DNA of 60,182 nucleotides from Candidatus Terraquivivens tikiterensis (GCA_003056285.1 NDWU01000001.1:101236-161417); one strand, 5' to 3'; positions 50,367-58,954 are shown, counted from the stretch's first letter. Numbers and translations: made by a program. The notes: generated from the letters alone by a model not told the origin.

Positions 50367-50537
50367 ATGGTGTCGTTATCGGCTGCAGGCTTCAGGGAGA
50401 TCCTTGCGATAGTCGTCCTATTTTTGATATTCCTAGTAACCCTGATGGTCGTCGTGGTACTCGCAGCCTTCCTTAAATCGCTCGGAGCGGAGATGGGCAA
50501 GCAGATGGTGGACCTCGTCCTCGGGCTATTAAGGTAG
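50367..50537 (+). CDS. Small single-helix membrane protein
   Basis: 56 residues: short polar start (VSLSAAGFREIL), one long hydrophobic helix (AIVVLFLIFLVTLMVVVVLA), then an amphipathic end (AAFLKSLGAEMGKQMVDLVL). Codon use matches the host, and a TATA-like element with a palindrome lies upstream. No known family. It ends five bases before the convergent rhomboid gene. Confidence 0.55.
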   Translation: MVSLSAAGFREILAIVVLFLIFLVTLMVVVVLAAFLKSLGAEMGKQMVDLVLGLLR

Positions 50538-50542
50538 CAAGC

Positions 50543-51178
50543 TCAGATGTAGTAGTACCTCCTAAGTCCAGCCTTGTAGACTAGCGTGATGAGCAGGCCC
50601 GCTATGAAACCTCCAACGTGCGCGACATAGGCTATCGTGCCGAGCGGTGCCGCTACTGCGTAGAGCAATTGTATCAGCGCCAGCCCGAATATCACGACTA
50701 TTGCAGGCGCCGCTACGGGAATCAGGCCGAAGAAGACGAACAACCTCCTGAACGGGAATAGGATGGCATAGCTAGCCATAACGCCGAATATCGCACCGGA
50801 AGCGCCTATGGCAGGCCTGTAAGCATCCTCCGGGAACAGTGTGCAGACATACGCGGAGTGGAGCAAGCCTGCGATTATCCCGGATAAAAAGTACAGCAGG
50901 GCGAACCTTTTTGAACCGTAGGCTGCCTCGCAGTCCCTACCAAGGAGGAAAAGAGCATACATGTTGAAGAATATGTGGAAAAAATCTGCATGCAAGAACA
51001 TAGAGGTTATGAGGCTATGGAGCCCCACACCGTCCATGACGTACGCCGGGACGACGCCGAAGGTGTATACCAACCTGGCCATTTCCCTACGCGAAAGCGG
51101 CAGCGTGTAAACGAAAACAACCAGGTTAACTATTATGAGGGCATAAACCACCTTGGGCCTTTCTCGGGCGTAGTACAT
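50543..51178 (-). CDS. Rhomboid-family intramembrane serine protease
   Basis: 211 residues, six transmembrane helices. The serine motif GASGAIFGVMASYA (Ser in GASG), the histidine in YVAHVGGFIAGLLITLVY, and the early helix-2 FFHIFFNMYALFLLGRDCEAAYGSKRFALLYFLSGI with conserved N and R-F are all present. It cleaves other membrane proteins within the bilayer; targets unknown. Start ATG at 51178. The dispersed repeat copy C begins about 40 bases upstream. Confidence 0.92.
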   Translation of the reverse strand: MYYARERPKVVYALIIVNLVVFVYTLPLSRREMARLVYTFGVVPAYVMDGVGLHSLITSMFLHADFFHIFFNMYALFLLGRDCEAAYGSKRFALLYFLSGIIAGLLHSAYVCTLFPEDAYRPAIGASGAIFGVMASYAILFPFRRLFVFFGLIPVAAPAIVVIFGLALIQLLYAVAAPLGTIAYVAHVGGFIAGLLITLVYKAGLRRYYYI

Positions 51179-51214
51179 TCTGGATAAGGTAGCGGCCCTG
51201 GTTTATATATTTTG

Positions 51215-51565
51215 GCGAGCTAACCACGGCCGAAGCCAGCGGGCTTCGTGCTTCAAAGATGGAGCCCCTACTGGTAGAGGTGCCGAGAAGCTCCACCTCG
51301 GCAGGCGGATCAGGCCTGCCATCCACTCATCACTATCATGCAGGGCTAAAGGTTTCGAGCAACCTTCCCTCATGCTCTGTTTTCGGATAGAGCTTGAGCT
51401 TGTAGCCCAGCCGAATCTTCGCATCCCTCGATCAGCCTTTTTATGACCCCGTCGTAAGATTCCTTTTTTGCACGCCATCGTTGCCCACCCGCTCACGCGA
51501 CGTGCATAAACTTTGTCCGCTCCCATTCCACGGCTGAGGCGCGGGATTTCCGCCCAAGGCGTTAA
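51215..51565 (-). repeat. Dispersed IS200/IS605-like non-autonomous element, copy C
   Basis: About 351 bp. Starts GCGAGCTAACCACGGCC and ends CCATTCCACGGCTGAGGCGC then CGCCCAAGGCGTTA. The core GGCAGGCGGATCAGGCC and CTCATCACTATCATGCAGGG (near 51300-51345) is nearly identical to copy B. No transposase frame. The following 51566-51850 has no supportable gene; a TATA-like TTAAATATATTA at 51809-51820 serves the MBF1 gene. Confidence 0.7.
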
Positions 51566-51850
51566 TTTGGCCGTCTCGAAATCAGCCTAGCGGCGGAGCA
51601 GGAAGTACCGGATTTTCCACGCTTCGCGTAGGTTCGTGCGGCCGAGGTCAAGCCTGAGGGGCTTGACGTCTGCGTTCCATGCGGAGGGGCCTGCGCTTTG
51701 TATGGGGAATCGGGGACGCTCGCAAAGGCTGGAATCCGGCTAATGATTGCGGTTAGCCCAAACTTCATCTAGCACGGAACCTGTTTGTATACCGTAACGC
51801 ATTCGCATTAAATATATTAGGGCGTTTCTTGAAGTCCTAAATGAACCGTC

Positions 51851-52231
51851 ATGTCCTCTGATCCTCCGGAGAAGGCTGAACGCAAGAAGAGCTCGACATC
51901 GAAGAAAGACATCATGCCGATGGAATGTATCGATTATGTGGAGGACTTTCACGTAAGGATAAAGAATGCCAGGGAACGCATGGGGCTGTCGCAGGAGGAG
52001 CTCGCTGCGCAGTTGAACGAGAAAGTAGGGCTCATCAGAAAGATCGAACAAGGAGAGGTCAAACCTCCCATCGAGCTTGCCAGGAAGATAGAAAAGTTTT
52101 TGAAGATACAGATAATAGAGGAGGTGGAGGAGGATTACCCGTACGGGCCGTTTCTCAGCAAACCACGGCCAAGCGGATACACGCTGGGAGACGTCATGAG
52201 GAAGCTGGGGATGGAAGAGAGAGAAAGTTGA
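51851..52231 (+). CDS. MBF1-like transcription factor lacking the N-terminal zinc ribbon
   Basis: 126 residues. The HTH_3 domain runs from IKNARERMGLSQEELAAQLNEKVGLIRKIEQGEVKPPIELARKIEKFLKI. Archaeal MBF1 normally carries a C-x-x-C ribbon at the front; here there is a lysine/serine-rich segment (ERKKSSTSKKDIMP) without cysteine pairs. The tail GYTLGDVMRKLGMEE is typical of the family. Followed 31 bases later by hflX. Confidence 0.82.
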   Translation: MSSDPPEKAERKKSSTSKKDIMPMECIDYVEDFHVRIKNARERMGLSQEELAAQLNEKVGLIRKIEQGEVKPPIELARKIEKFLKIQIIEEVEEDYPYGPFLSKPRPSGYTLGDVMRKLGMEERES

Positions 52232-52262
52232 TATAACCCGCAAAAACAATACATACCAGCCC

Positions 52263-53516
52263 TTGAGGGTAGCGATAGTCCATCGTCTATGCCCCGACGA
52301 GAGGCCGAACCTAGACGAGCTTAGGGAGCTATGCTCGACTGCGGGCTATGAAGTTGTATACGAGCTCGTGCAGCGCCGCCATCCTCACCCAAAGTACAAC
52401 ATCGGACCAGGAAAGCTGGCTGAGCTAAAGGATGCTATCAAGAGGTTGAAGATAGAGAAGGTAATATTCGAGAACGAGATCAAGACGGTCCAAGAGTATA
52501 ACTTGGCAAAGACCCTCGGCGTTCCAGTAATGTCGAGGTCCCAGCTAATATTGGAGATATTCTCCCTCCATGCATCCTCAATGGAGGCTAAGCTTCAGAT
52601 CAAGCTTGCCGAGCTGAAGTACGAGCTCTCGAGGGCTAGGGAGAAGGTTCGGCTTGCGAAGATGGGCGAGCAGCCTGGCTTTCATGGGCTGGGCGCTTAC
52701 GAGGCCGACGTTTACTACAACGAGATCAACAGGAGGATACACTTGCTGAACAAGAAGCTGGCCAGTATAAAGAAGAGGCGGGAGCTGTTCAGGCTAAGAA
52801 GGGAAAAGTACGGAACCCCTACGGTATCCCTCGTTGGCTACACCAACGCCGGCAAGTCGACGCTCTTCAACGCTCTAGCCTCCGAGAACGTTCCGGTCGA
52901 CGACAGGCTATTTACGACGCTATCCACGACAATAAGGCTAGTCAGGATAAAGGGCAGGAGTGCGTTCCTATCCGACACGGTAGGTTTCATCAAAAACTTA
53001 CCGCCAATCCTCATCGATGCGTTCCACTCCACGCTTAGCGAGATACTTTTCTCCGACCTTATACTTTTAGTCGCAGACTTCTCGGAGCCCGTAGAGATTA
53101 TCAGGGAGAAGCTTGCCTACTCGTTGGAGACCTTGGGCCTGATAGGTGCCCACTCCATACCTACGCTCGTCGTATTAAACAAAATAGACCTCGTGAGCGA
53201 CGTTGAGAAAAAGGTTGAGGCGCTAAACCTGGCGTTGCCATACGTAACGGTCTCTGCCCTATACCGTACCAACCTGGACTTATTGGAACAGCACGTGGCC
53301 TCGATGATGGGGGGTTACGTCGTTGCAACGGCCGAGATAGACGGGAGCGATGAGGGCTCCGCAAAGGTTCTATCAGAGATACGTGAGAAATCAAACATCT
53401 TAGAGATGAAATACAACGATGGCCTCATAGAGCTAAAGGTTGAGACGCCCTACTACTTAGCAGAAAAGCTGAAGAGGCTCGGCCTTGTTAAATCGTTTAG
53501 GGTAGAGGGTAATTAG
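52263..53516 (+). CDS. hflX: GTPase HflX
   Basis: Ribosome-associated GTPase, 417 residues. N-terminal HflX domain: YNIGPGKLAELKDAIKRLKI and RSQLILEIFSLHASSMEAKLQIKLAELKYELSR; a coiled linker; G1 GYTNAGKSTLFNAL, G3 DTVGFIKNLP, G4 NKID, and ends in a subdomain. Starts with TTG at 52263. Two bases separate it from the PUA gene; the row mbf1-hflX-PUA-nac looks like one transcript. Confidence 0.95.
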   Translation: MRVAIVHRLCPDERPNLDELRELCSTAGYEVVYELVQRRHPHPKYNIGPGKLAELKDAIKRLKIEKVIFENEIKTVQEYNLAKTLGVPVMSRSQLILEIFSLHASSMEAKLQIKLAELKYELSRAREKVRLAKMGEQPGFHGLGAYEADVYYNEINRRIHLLNKKLASIKKRRELFRLRREKYGTPTVSLVGYTNAGKSTLFNALASENVPVDDRLFTTLSTTIRLVRIKGRSAFLSDTVGFIKNLPPILIDAFHSTLSEILFSDLILLVADFSEPVEIIREKLAYSLETLGLIGAHSIPTLVVLNKIDLVSDVEKKVEALNLALPYVTVSALYRTNLDLLEQHVASMMGGYVVATAEIDGSDEGSAKVLSEIREKSNILEMKYNDGLIELKVETPYYLAEKLKRLGLVKSFRVEGN

Positions 53517-53517
53517 G

Positions 53518-53979
53518 TTGCTGGACGTGGTCAGGGCGATCTCGAACTACCAGTTCGGGGTTGGGGTCGGCGAGCAGCTTTTCCCCGAAGGCTCAGTAGT
53601 CGAGGTTTCGAAACGCACGGGCAAGCCGAAAAGGGTCTACTTGGACGGTAGTATCCTGGCGACTGTAAGGAGCAACGATGGCTTGCTAGCTCTAACCCTA
53701 GAGGGCGCTACGAGGCTCAGGGCGCTCTTGCCAAAAGGCAGGTTTAGGGTTGTCGTCTCCGACGAGGCCATTAGGTTCATCATGGAAGGAAAATCCTTAT
53801 TTTCTAAGCACGTAGTAGAGGCTGACCCAAACATTTTACCAGGAGAGGAGGTTATAGTAGAAAACAGCAAAGGTGATCTTTTAGCCGTTGGTAAGGCCAT
53901 GATGAGCGGCCGCGAAATGGGTAGGTTTAAGCGAGGTTTGGCCGTAAAGGTTAGGAAGGTTAGGGGCGGAGCTGTATGA
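53518..53979 (+). CDS. PUA-domain RNA-binding protein
   Basis: 153 residues. The C-terminal half is a PUA domain: LPKGRFRVVVSDEAIRFIMEGKSLFSKHVVEADPNILPGEEVIVENSKGDLLAVGKAMMSGREM and RGLAVKVRKV. The N-terminal half (YQFGVGVGEQLFPEG, RTGKPKRVYLDGSILATVR) is the pre-PUA region of archaeal stand-alone proteins. Starts with TTG at 53518. Its stop overlaps the nac start (ATGA). Confidence 0.88.
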   Translation: MLDVVRAISNYQFGVGVGEQLFPEGSVVEVSKRTGKPKRVYLDGSILATVRSNDGLLALTLEGATRLRALLPKGRFRVVVSDEAIRFIMEGKSLFSKHVVEADPNILPGEEVIVENSKGDLLAVGKAMMSGREMGRFKRGLAVKVRKVRGGAV

Positions 53980-54350
53980 AAAAGATGAGCTCGCGTGAGC
54001 TCAGGAGGATGCAGTCGAGGCTGCTTAGCAGCCTAGGCCTTGACGTTACGGAGCAGAGCACTGCAAAGGAGGTGCTGATACGCCTGCCAGATAAGGACGT
54101 CGTGATAAAAGACCCGACGGTGATAGTTTTACAGGTTGGCGGCGAGAAGGTCTACCAGATAATAGGCGGCGAAGTTTCCGAGCAGAAGGCTAAGGCGGGC
54201 GAGGTCGAGGCACCGGCCTACGAGCCATCGCCCGAAGACGTTGCCGTTGTGGCACTACAGGCAGGCGTATCGGAGGATGAGGCAAGGAGGGCTCTTTTAG
54301 AAGTCGGGGGAGACTTAGCCAAAGCTATCCTTTTACTAAAGTCTAGGTAA
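53976..54350 (+). CDS. nac: Nascent polypeptide-associated complex protein
   Basis: 124-residue ribosome-bound chaperone that forms a homodimer in archaea. NAC domain: KEVLIRLPDKDVVIKDPTVIVLQVGGEKVYQIIGG; C-terminal UBA: SPEDVAVVALQAGVSEDEARRALLEVGGDLAKAILLLK. Starts ATG inside the PUA gene end. Confidence 0.95.
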   Translation: MKKMSSRELRRMQSRLLSSLGLDVTEQSTAKEVLIRLPDKDVVIKDPTVIVLQVGGEKVYQIIGGEVSEQKAKAGEVEAPAYEPSPEDVAVVALQAGVSEDEARRALLEVGGDLAKAILLLKSR

Positions 54351-54410
54351 TGGAAGCAGCGTTCCTCGCAGAATTCTTTAAAAATCGTGCTGGCCATCCG
54401 TCACGACGGG

Positions 54411-54437
54411 CTCGCCGCTTACCTAACTCGGCGAGAA
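54411..54437 (+). terminator. Stem-loop after nac (possible terminator or small RNA)
   Basis: CTCGCCG and CGGCGAG form a perfect 7-bp stem around an 11-base loop (54411-54435), followed by a second CAACAC/GTGTTG hairpin at 54442-54460. A TATA-like CTTTAAAAATC at 54376-54386 lies upstream, so a short RNA is also possible. Confidence 0.35.
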
Positions 54438-54506
54438 GGCCCAACACCCTTTAAGTGTTGTATGAATCGCCGACAAGGGTTAAATATGCAATAAAAGTTT
54501 TGAGCG

Positions 54507-54697
54507 GGCCGCTCATATGTGGCTTGGACGTCAAAAGGGCCGAAGGGCGAGGGTGTTCGGCAGGCAGGCCGCATGCCCATGGCAGGGGTTTGGCACAGCC
54601 CATAACCGATACGATGGGGAGCTAAGCCCCGAAGGACCGAAATCCGGGCTTCAGCCATGGGGGTGCCAAAAACGAATACGCTCTCTTTGTTTTCTTA
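54507..54697 (+). ncRNA. Candidate structured non-coding RNA
   Basis: A GC-rich block in the gap between nac and the convergent NrdD-like gene, with a TATA box (GGTTAAATATGC, about 54478-54489) some 25 bases upstream and a T-rich end (CTCTCTTTGTTTTCTT, to 54696). It contains a long helix: TTTGGCAC-A-GCCCAT (54589-54602) pairs with ATGGGGGTGCCAAA (54657-54670), enclosing about 54 bases with further hairpins (GGGG/CCCC at 54615-54630; TCGG-type stems near 54633-54650). No coding frame is convincing. I could not match it to SRP, RNase P or tRNA. Confidence 0.5.
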
Positions 54698-54735
54698 TAA
54701 GACGGCACAGACCTCCTAGGCTTTTCCCTTTACTC

Positions 54736-56544
54736 CTAAATGAGCTTCAAGGAGCACTCACCAAATTCTAGGTACTTCTTAGCAAGCTCAACGGTTTCTT
54801 GGATGTCCGTATTCTTGGATGGTTTAGGGAGCAGTATCATGTAACCCCCGTTAAGAGCTTTGGCGACCTTCGCATCCAGTTGCAGCCTATCCTCCTGCGG
54901 AATTTTCGCATCGTGGGGTACGATGGTGTTAGAGTAGGTGACGTTGGACGTGCTGGGGTAAAGGGACAGGCTCGATACAGCTTTAAAGCCGAACCTCTCG
55001 ACATCAGACTTTACCATCCTCCTAGAAGATTGCGGCGGGCAAACGTTGGCGACCCTTATTTGGAAGTATTTTTTGGAGCCCTTCGAAGCTAGCCTAACCA
55101 TCTCCCTGAGCACGTTTAAAAGAATGTCCGCAGAGTCGGGATTCGGGTAGCTTCCCGTTAAACACTTTATGCTCTCGAACATGCCGCACGGAGATACGAC
55201 GAATTGGTGTACGATGTCCCTCCCTCCACAAAGCACATCCGTCAGGTCCTTCTTCTTCATGAAGGCCGTCACGATGAGCTGCATCGTCCTCCTTACGGAC
55301 TCCATGAACTCTTCTTCGTTGCCCTCAGAGTGTAGCGCCAACCTTGGCATGTTAACCGCAGCTACGCCGCACAGAAAGTTTTCGAAGTTCTCCGAGCTCT
55401 CGATAGATACCCTGTATCCGCTGCTCGTCAAAATTTCCGAGTTGGAGGTCGTTGCGAATATTACCTCACAACCATCGCCAGGGGTACGATCTGTTAACAG
55501 CTTATCGATTAGGTCTTTGTTTACGACCAGGGAGACGTTATCTTTACGGTGAGGGGCGAAAGCCTCCGCTAAGCCCTCTGCATGCTCTAAGTCGTCGGCA
55601 ACGTTAAGGACAAATCTGTGCCCTTCGAATACGCTCAGGGAAGAAAATTTCGTTAGTGCCGATGTGAACTGCTTTAGCAGTTTTTTGTTCGCTACGACGT
55701 CGCTGACGTTATACAAAAGGAACTCCTCCTTTACCATGAACGTATCATTTATGAAATTCATTACGAGCGCCTCGTAGATCTCCATACCATCTGCTTTGCT
55801 TAGAACATCGCCGTTGTACGCCTTTCCGTATACCGAAGTGGCCCATGATTCCAGCGAGTAGATGTCTATGGTCCCGGAAAGGTAAGCATCTGCCACGTTC
55901 CTTGGCAATGCATCGAGCAGCATGTACTCCTTCAAGACGGAGTTTGCCGCCACCATCATAACAAGGTTGGCGCCGCCATGTTTTGAGGCGCTCTTGATCG
56001 TCTGGGTTACGTCGTAAAGCGGCATCCCAACCCTCGTCAGCTTGTGCCTGTACTTCTCCAAACCTTGGTCTATCAAAACAGAATTCACGAGCTCCCTTAT
56101 CAATGGTGCTGAGAGGTACTCCACCTTAAGGTCCAAAAGCTTTTCTTCAACCTCGGATGCAACCTTGTGGGCAAGCTTTGCTGGCATGCCGGCCTCCTTA
56201 ACAAGAGCGTTCACTATCTTATTCTTGTCAAAAGGCTCTATCGAGCACTCGCTACGTCTTACGATCAGCAGGTCCGAGCCCGCCAGCTTTCTCTTCGCCT
56301 GCTCGATCAGCTCCAACATCATCCTGCCGCTATGCGAAAGCTCGTAAAGCTTTGTCTTTTCGTTAATTCTTACGAGCTTTGAGCTGAGTAGCTTCTTTAG
56401 ATGGTAAGAGAACTTACCCGCATCCTTCTGGGGGTTCATGCCGACGGAGCGTATCAACTCCGTGTAGTTCATATCGTGCTTCGAGAGCTGCCTTACCATC
56501 TCGATCCTTACGGACGACGCCAACGCCTCCAGCATCCTGTCCAA
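54736..56544 (-). CDS. Winged-helix / ATP-cone / NrdD-like fusion protein
   Basis: 602 residues. Domain order: ArsR-like winged helix (about 1-75: LASSVRIEMVRQLSKHDMNYTELIRSVG, FSYHLKKLLSSKLV), ATP-cone (about 91-180: RRSECSIEPFDKNKIVNALVKEAG), then a long region like the barrel of anaerobic ribonucleotide reductase NrdD (AYLSGTIDIYSLESW, CGVAAVNMPRLALH, EDRLQLDAKVAKALNGGY). The protein ends at ECSLKLI, before the zinc motif and glycyl-radical loop (R-x-x-G-Y) of NrdD. So it should not make deoxynucleotides; it may be a nucleotide-sensing regulator. It diverges from argF. Confidence 0.7.
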   Translation of the reverse strand: MDRMLEALASSVRIEMVRQLSKHDMNYTELIRSVGMNPQKDAGKFSYHLKKLLSSKLVRINEKTKLYELSHSGRMMLELIEQAKRKLAGSDLLIVRRSECSIEPFDKNKIVNALVKEAGMPAKLAHKVASEVEEKLLDLKVEYLSAPLIRELVNSVLIDQGLEKYRHKLTRVGMPLYDVTQTIKSASKHGGANLVMMVAANSVLKEYMLLDALPRNVADAYLSGTIDIYSLESWATSVYGKAYNGDVLSKADGMEIYEALVMNFINDTFMVKEEFLLYNVSDVVANKKLLKQFTSALTKFSSLSVFEGHRFVLNVADDLEHAEGLAEAFAPHRKDNVSLVVNKDLIDKLLTDRTPGDGCEVIFATTSNSEILTSSGYRVSIESSENFENFLCGVAAVNMPRLALHSEGNEEEFMESVRRTMQLIVTAFMKKKDLTDVLCGGRDIVHQFVVSPCGMFESIKCLTGSYPNPDSADILLNVLREMVRLASKGSKKYFQIRVANVCPPQSSRRMVKSDVERFGFKAVSSLSLYPSTSNVTYSNTIVPHDAKIPQEDRLQLDAKVAKALNGGYMILLPKPSKNTDIQETVELAKKYLEFGECSLKLI

Positions 56545-56683
56545 TTCCTTCTCGCCGTCGCCGAAGAATATGAGGGTCGCCCCCTACGAGCTGTCCCATA
56601 CCTTAGGCAATAGTTTAGATAAACCTTACAGCACGGCATGCCTTAGTACGTTTAAATATCCATCCGTAATACGGTTTTTGGGC

Positions 56684-57616
56684 ATGGTCAGGCATTTCTT
56701 AGATTTTGAGGGCTACACGGCAGAAGAAATCCTCCGCATAGTAGATATGGCCATAGAGTTTAAGAGAAAAGGCTACCCCGACACAAAACCGCTCTCCGGA
56801 AAGTGTATACTGCTGATCTTCGAAAAACCATCTACGAGGACCAGGGTGTCGTTCCACGTGGCGATAACGAGGCTCGGTGGCGATAGCATACCGATCAGCA
56901 CAGGTGAGATGCAGCTGAGCAGGGGGGAGGCTTTGAGCGATACGGCCCGAGTTTTGTCGGCTTACGTCGACGCAATAATCGCAAGGGTTTACAAGCACGA
57001 GACGCTCTCCGAGATGGCCAGATACAGCTCCGTGCCGATAATCAACGCCCTCAGCGACAGGTTCCATCCTTGCCAGGCGCTTGCTGACATTATGACCATT
57101 AAAGAGATAAAGGGCGAGCTCAGCGATGTAAAAGTAGCTTACGTTGGCGACGGGAACAACGTCTGCAACTCCCTTATCCAAGCCTGCTCGCTGCTCGGTG
57201 TTAGGATATCCGTGGCCTCTCCCAGAGAGTACAGGCCTTCTGAGGCCGTGATAGCGCAGGCGAGGGAGTGGGTGAAGAGGTCCGGGGGCTCGATAGAGTT
57301 GACGGAAAGCCCGGAGGGAGCTGTTAGGGATGCCGACGTCGTCTACACGGACGTCTTCGTTTCCATGGGCCAGGAGGAGGAGAGGGAAAGGAGGCTGAAG
57401 GTCTTCTACCCAGGATACAAGGTGACCGAGAGGCTCATGTCCTTGGCAAAGCCCGATGCCATATTCATGCACTGCCTACCTGCGCACAGGGGAGAAGAGG
57501 TTGACGCCTCGGTAATAGACGGTGAGAGGTCTGTTGTCTGGCAGCAGGCCGCCAACAGGCTGCATACGGAGGCAGCCCTGCTTCTTTATCTGCTCCGGGA
57601 TGGAGGAAAAATTTAA
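56684..57616 (+). CDS. argF: Ornithine carbamoyltransferase
   Basis: Forms citrulline from ornithine and carbamoyl phosphate; 310 residues. Carbamoyl-phosphate motif EKPSTRTRVSFHVAI, HPCQALADIMT, DVVYTDVFVSMGQE and the ornithine motif FMHCLPAHRGEEV are present. The frame is open upstream, but TATA-box GTTTAAATATCC (56650-56661) fits a leaderless start at the ATG 56684 that begins the conserved fold. The 3' end is 31 bases before the methyltransferase start. Confidence 0.95.
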   Translation: MVRHFLDFEGYTAEEILRIVDMAIEFKRKGYPDTKPLSGKCILLIFEKPSTRTRVSFHVAITRLGGDSIPISTGEMQLSRGEALSDTARVLSAYVDAIIARVYKHETLSEMARYSSVPIINALSDRFHPCQALADIMTIKEIKGELSDVKVAYVGDGNNVCNSLIQACSLLGVRISVASPREYRPSEAVIAQAREWVKRSGGSIELTESPEGAVRDADVVYTDVFVSMGQEEERERRLKVFYPGYKVTERLMSLAKPDAIFMHCLPAHRGEEVDASVIDGERSVVWQQAANRLHTEAALLLYLLRDGGKI

Positions 57617-57647
57617 TTCAAACCGGATCCGCTCCGGTTGGTGGGCT

Positions 57648-58196
57648 ATGGCGTATCCGTGCATTTCGAGGAAGAAACCCATTCCGAAGATACCATTTTA
57701 CCCGTCTCCGATGGACGTAGTTAGGCTGATGCTTAGCGTCGCAGAGCCGAAGGAGGGCCAGGTGCTGGTTGACTTGGGTTGCGGCGATGGAAGGATACTA
57801 GCGGAGGCCGCAAGCGGCTACGGTTGCTCCGTCGTCGGTGTGGAGTCGAACCCTAGGCTGGCGAGCTATGCTTACAATAAGCTTCTGGAGATGGGTGTTA
57901 AAAACTTCAGGATAGTAAGGGGGGACCTTTTCGGGTTCAACTTTGGCTCAGCGGACATCATAACTATGTACTTGACCAGCGATGCTCTGAAGATCCTGAG
58001 ACCAAGGCTTGAAGCTTACGTCAAGCCCGGGACGAAGCTCGTCGCCCACGACTTTCCGGTTCCGGGATGGAGGCCGGTAGCCGTCGAGGGTGTTGTTTCC
58101 GTAGAGGATGGAAGGTTCCATAGGGTATACCTATATGAGGCGGGAGAATCTTTCGACCTCCTAAGCAGGCAGAAAAGGATATATCGTACAGGGTAG
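57648..58196 (+). CDS. Class I SAM-dependent methyltransferase (protein-lysine type possible)
   Basis: 182 residues from the ATG at 57648 with GGTGGG upstream. Preceded by YPCISRKKPIPKIPFYPSPM, then SAM motif VLVDLGCGDGRILAEAA, VVGVESNPRLASYAYNKL, and ADIITMYLTSDALKILRPRL, a DxxTxYL version of motif IV seen in archaeal protein lysine methyltransferases of the aKMT group. The final YRTG ends 19 bases before secE. Substrate unproven. Confidence 0.78.
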   Translation: MAYPCISRKKPIPKIPFYPSPMDVVRLMLSVAEPKEGQVLVDLGCGDGRILAEAASGYGCSVVGVESNPRLASYAYNKLLEMGVKNFRIVRGDLFGFNFGSADIITMYLTSDALKILRPRLEAYVKPGTKLVAHDFPVPGWRPVAVEGVVSVEDGRFHRVYLYEAGESFDLLSRQKRIYRTG

Positions 58197-58215
58197 GGAA
58201 AACCGACGGAGGGCC

Positions 58216-58386
58216 GTGAAGCTCGTCGAATTCTTAAAGTCCGTAAGCATGCTCATGAAGGTCGCGAAGAAGCCGAGCAGGGCTGAATTTTCTGTAGCTC
58301 TAAAAATAACGTTTCTTGGAATAGTCGTCCTGGGCACGATCGCCTTCATAATAAGGTTCGTGGCCCTAGCCCTCCAGACGATATGA
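58216..58386 (+). CDS. secE: Preprotein translocase subunit SecE/Sec61-gamma
   Basis: 56 residues, GTG start. The cytosolic amphipathic helix with KVAKKPSRAEF is followed by one transmembrane helix (VALKITFLGIVVLGTIAFIIRFVALAL). Position before spt5 and ribosomal protein genes is the usual archaeal arrangement. Too short to be picked up by simple length cut-offs. Confidence 0.9.
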   Translation: MKLVEFLKSVSMLMKVAKKPSRAEFSVALKITFLGIVVLGTIAFIIRFVALALQTI

Positions 58387-58487
58387 CCTCAAGGGCCTGA
58401 GCAAAAGTAGATATTTAGGGACGATTTGGTTAAGTGGGCGGCTGAGTGCTAGCAGCAACTGAAGCCCGGGGATGCTAAGGCTTGGGT

Positions 58488-58952
58488 ATGGAAAGGTACA
58501 AGCTGTTCGCGGTAAAGACGACCGTAGGGCAGGAGAGGAACGTAGCCAGGATACTGGAGGGGAGGGCGAGGAGCGAGAACGCCGATATAGCATCCATCCT
58601 AACGCTCCCGGACGTTAAGGGTTACATATTCGTTGAGGCAAAGAGCAAAGAGGTCGTGAACATACTCATACAGGGGATCAGGCACGTCAAGGGAAGGCCC
58701 GTGATGCCGATAGACATGAAGGAGATATCGAACCATCTTATCGAAAAACCGATGATAGAAATGCTTTCGGAGGGTGACACGGTCGAGATAATAGCCGGTC
58801 CGCTAAAAGGGATAACGGGCAAGGTCGTCAGGGTGGATAGGGCTAAGAATGAGGTTACGGTAGAGTTGGCCGAGGCAGCATTTCCTTTACCTATATCCGT
58901 ATCGGCTGACCAGGTAAGGATTCTCGCTTCCCAGAAGAAAGGTGTGGGTTAG
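58488..58952 (+). CDS. spt5: Transcription elongation factor Spt5 (NusG)
   Basis: 154 residues from the ATG at 58488. NGN domain: RYKLFAVKTTVGQERNVARILEGRA, VKGYIFVEAKSKEVVNILIQGIRHVKGRPVMPI; KOW domain: LSEGDTVEIIAGPLKGITGKVVRVDRAKNEVTVELAEAAFPLPISV. Binds RNA polymerase clamp. Follows secE in the normal order. A TTG two codons upstream is also in frame. Confidence 0.95.
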   Translation: MERYKLFAVKTTVGQERNVARILEGRARSENADIASILTLPDVKGYIFVEAKSKEVVNILIQGIRHVKGRPVMPIDMKEISNHLIEKPMIEMLSEGDTVEIIAGPLKGITGKVVRVDRAKNEVTVELAEAAFPLPISVSADQVRILASQKKGVG

Positions 58953-58954
58953 GG

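Noticed and set aside
54507-54697. SRP RNA or RNase P RNA
   Set aside because: The SRP helix 8 motif (GGAAG...AGCAGC) and the RNase P conserved P4 strands are not found; kept as an unassigned RNA candidate.
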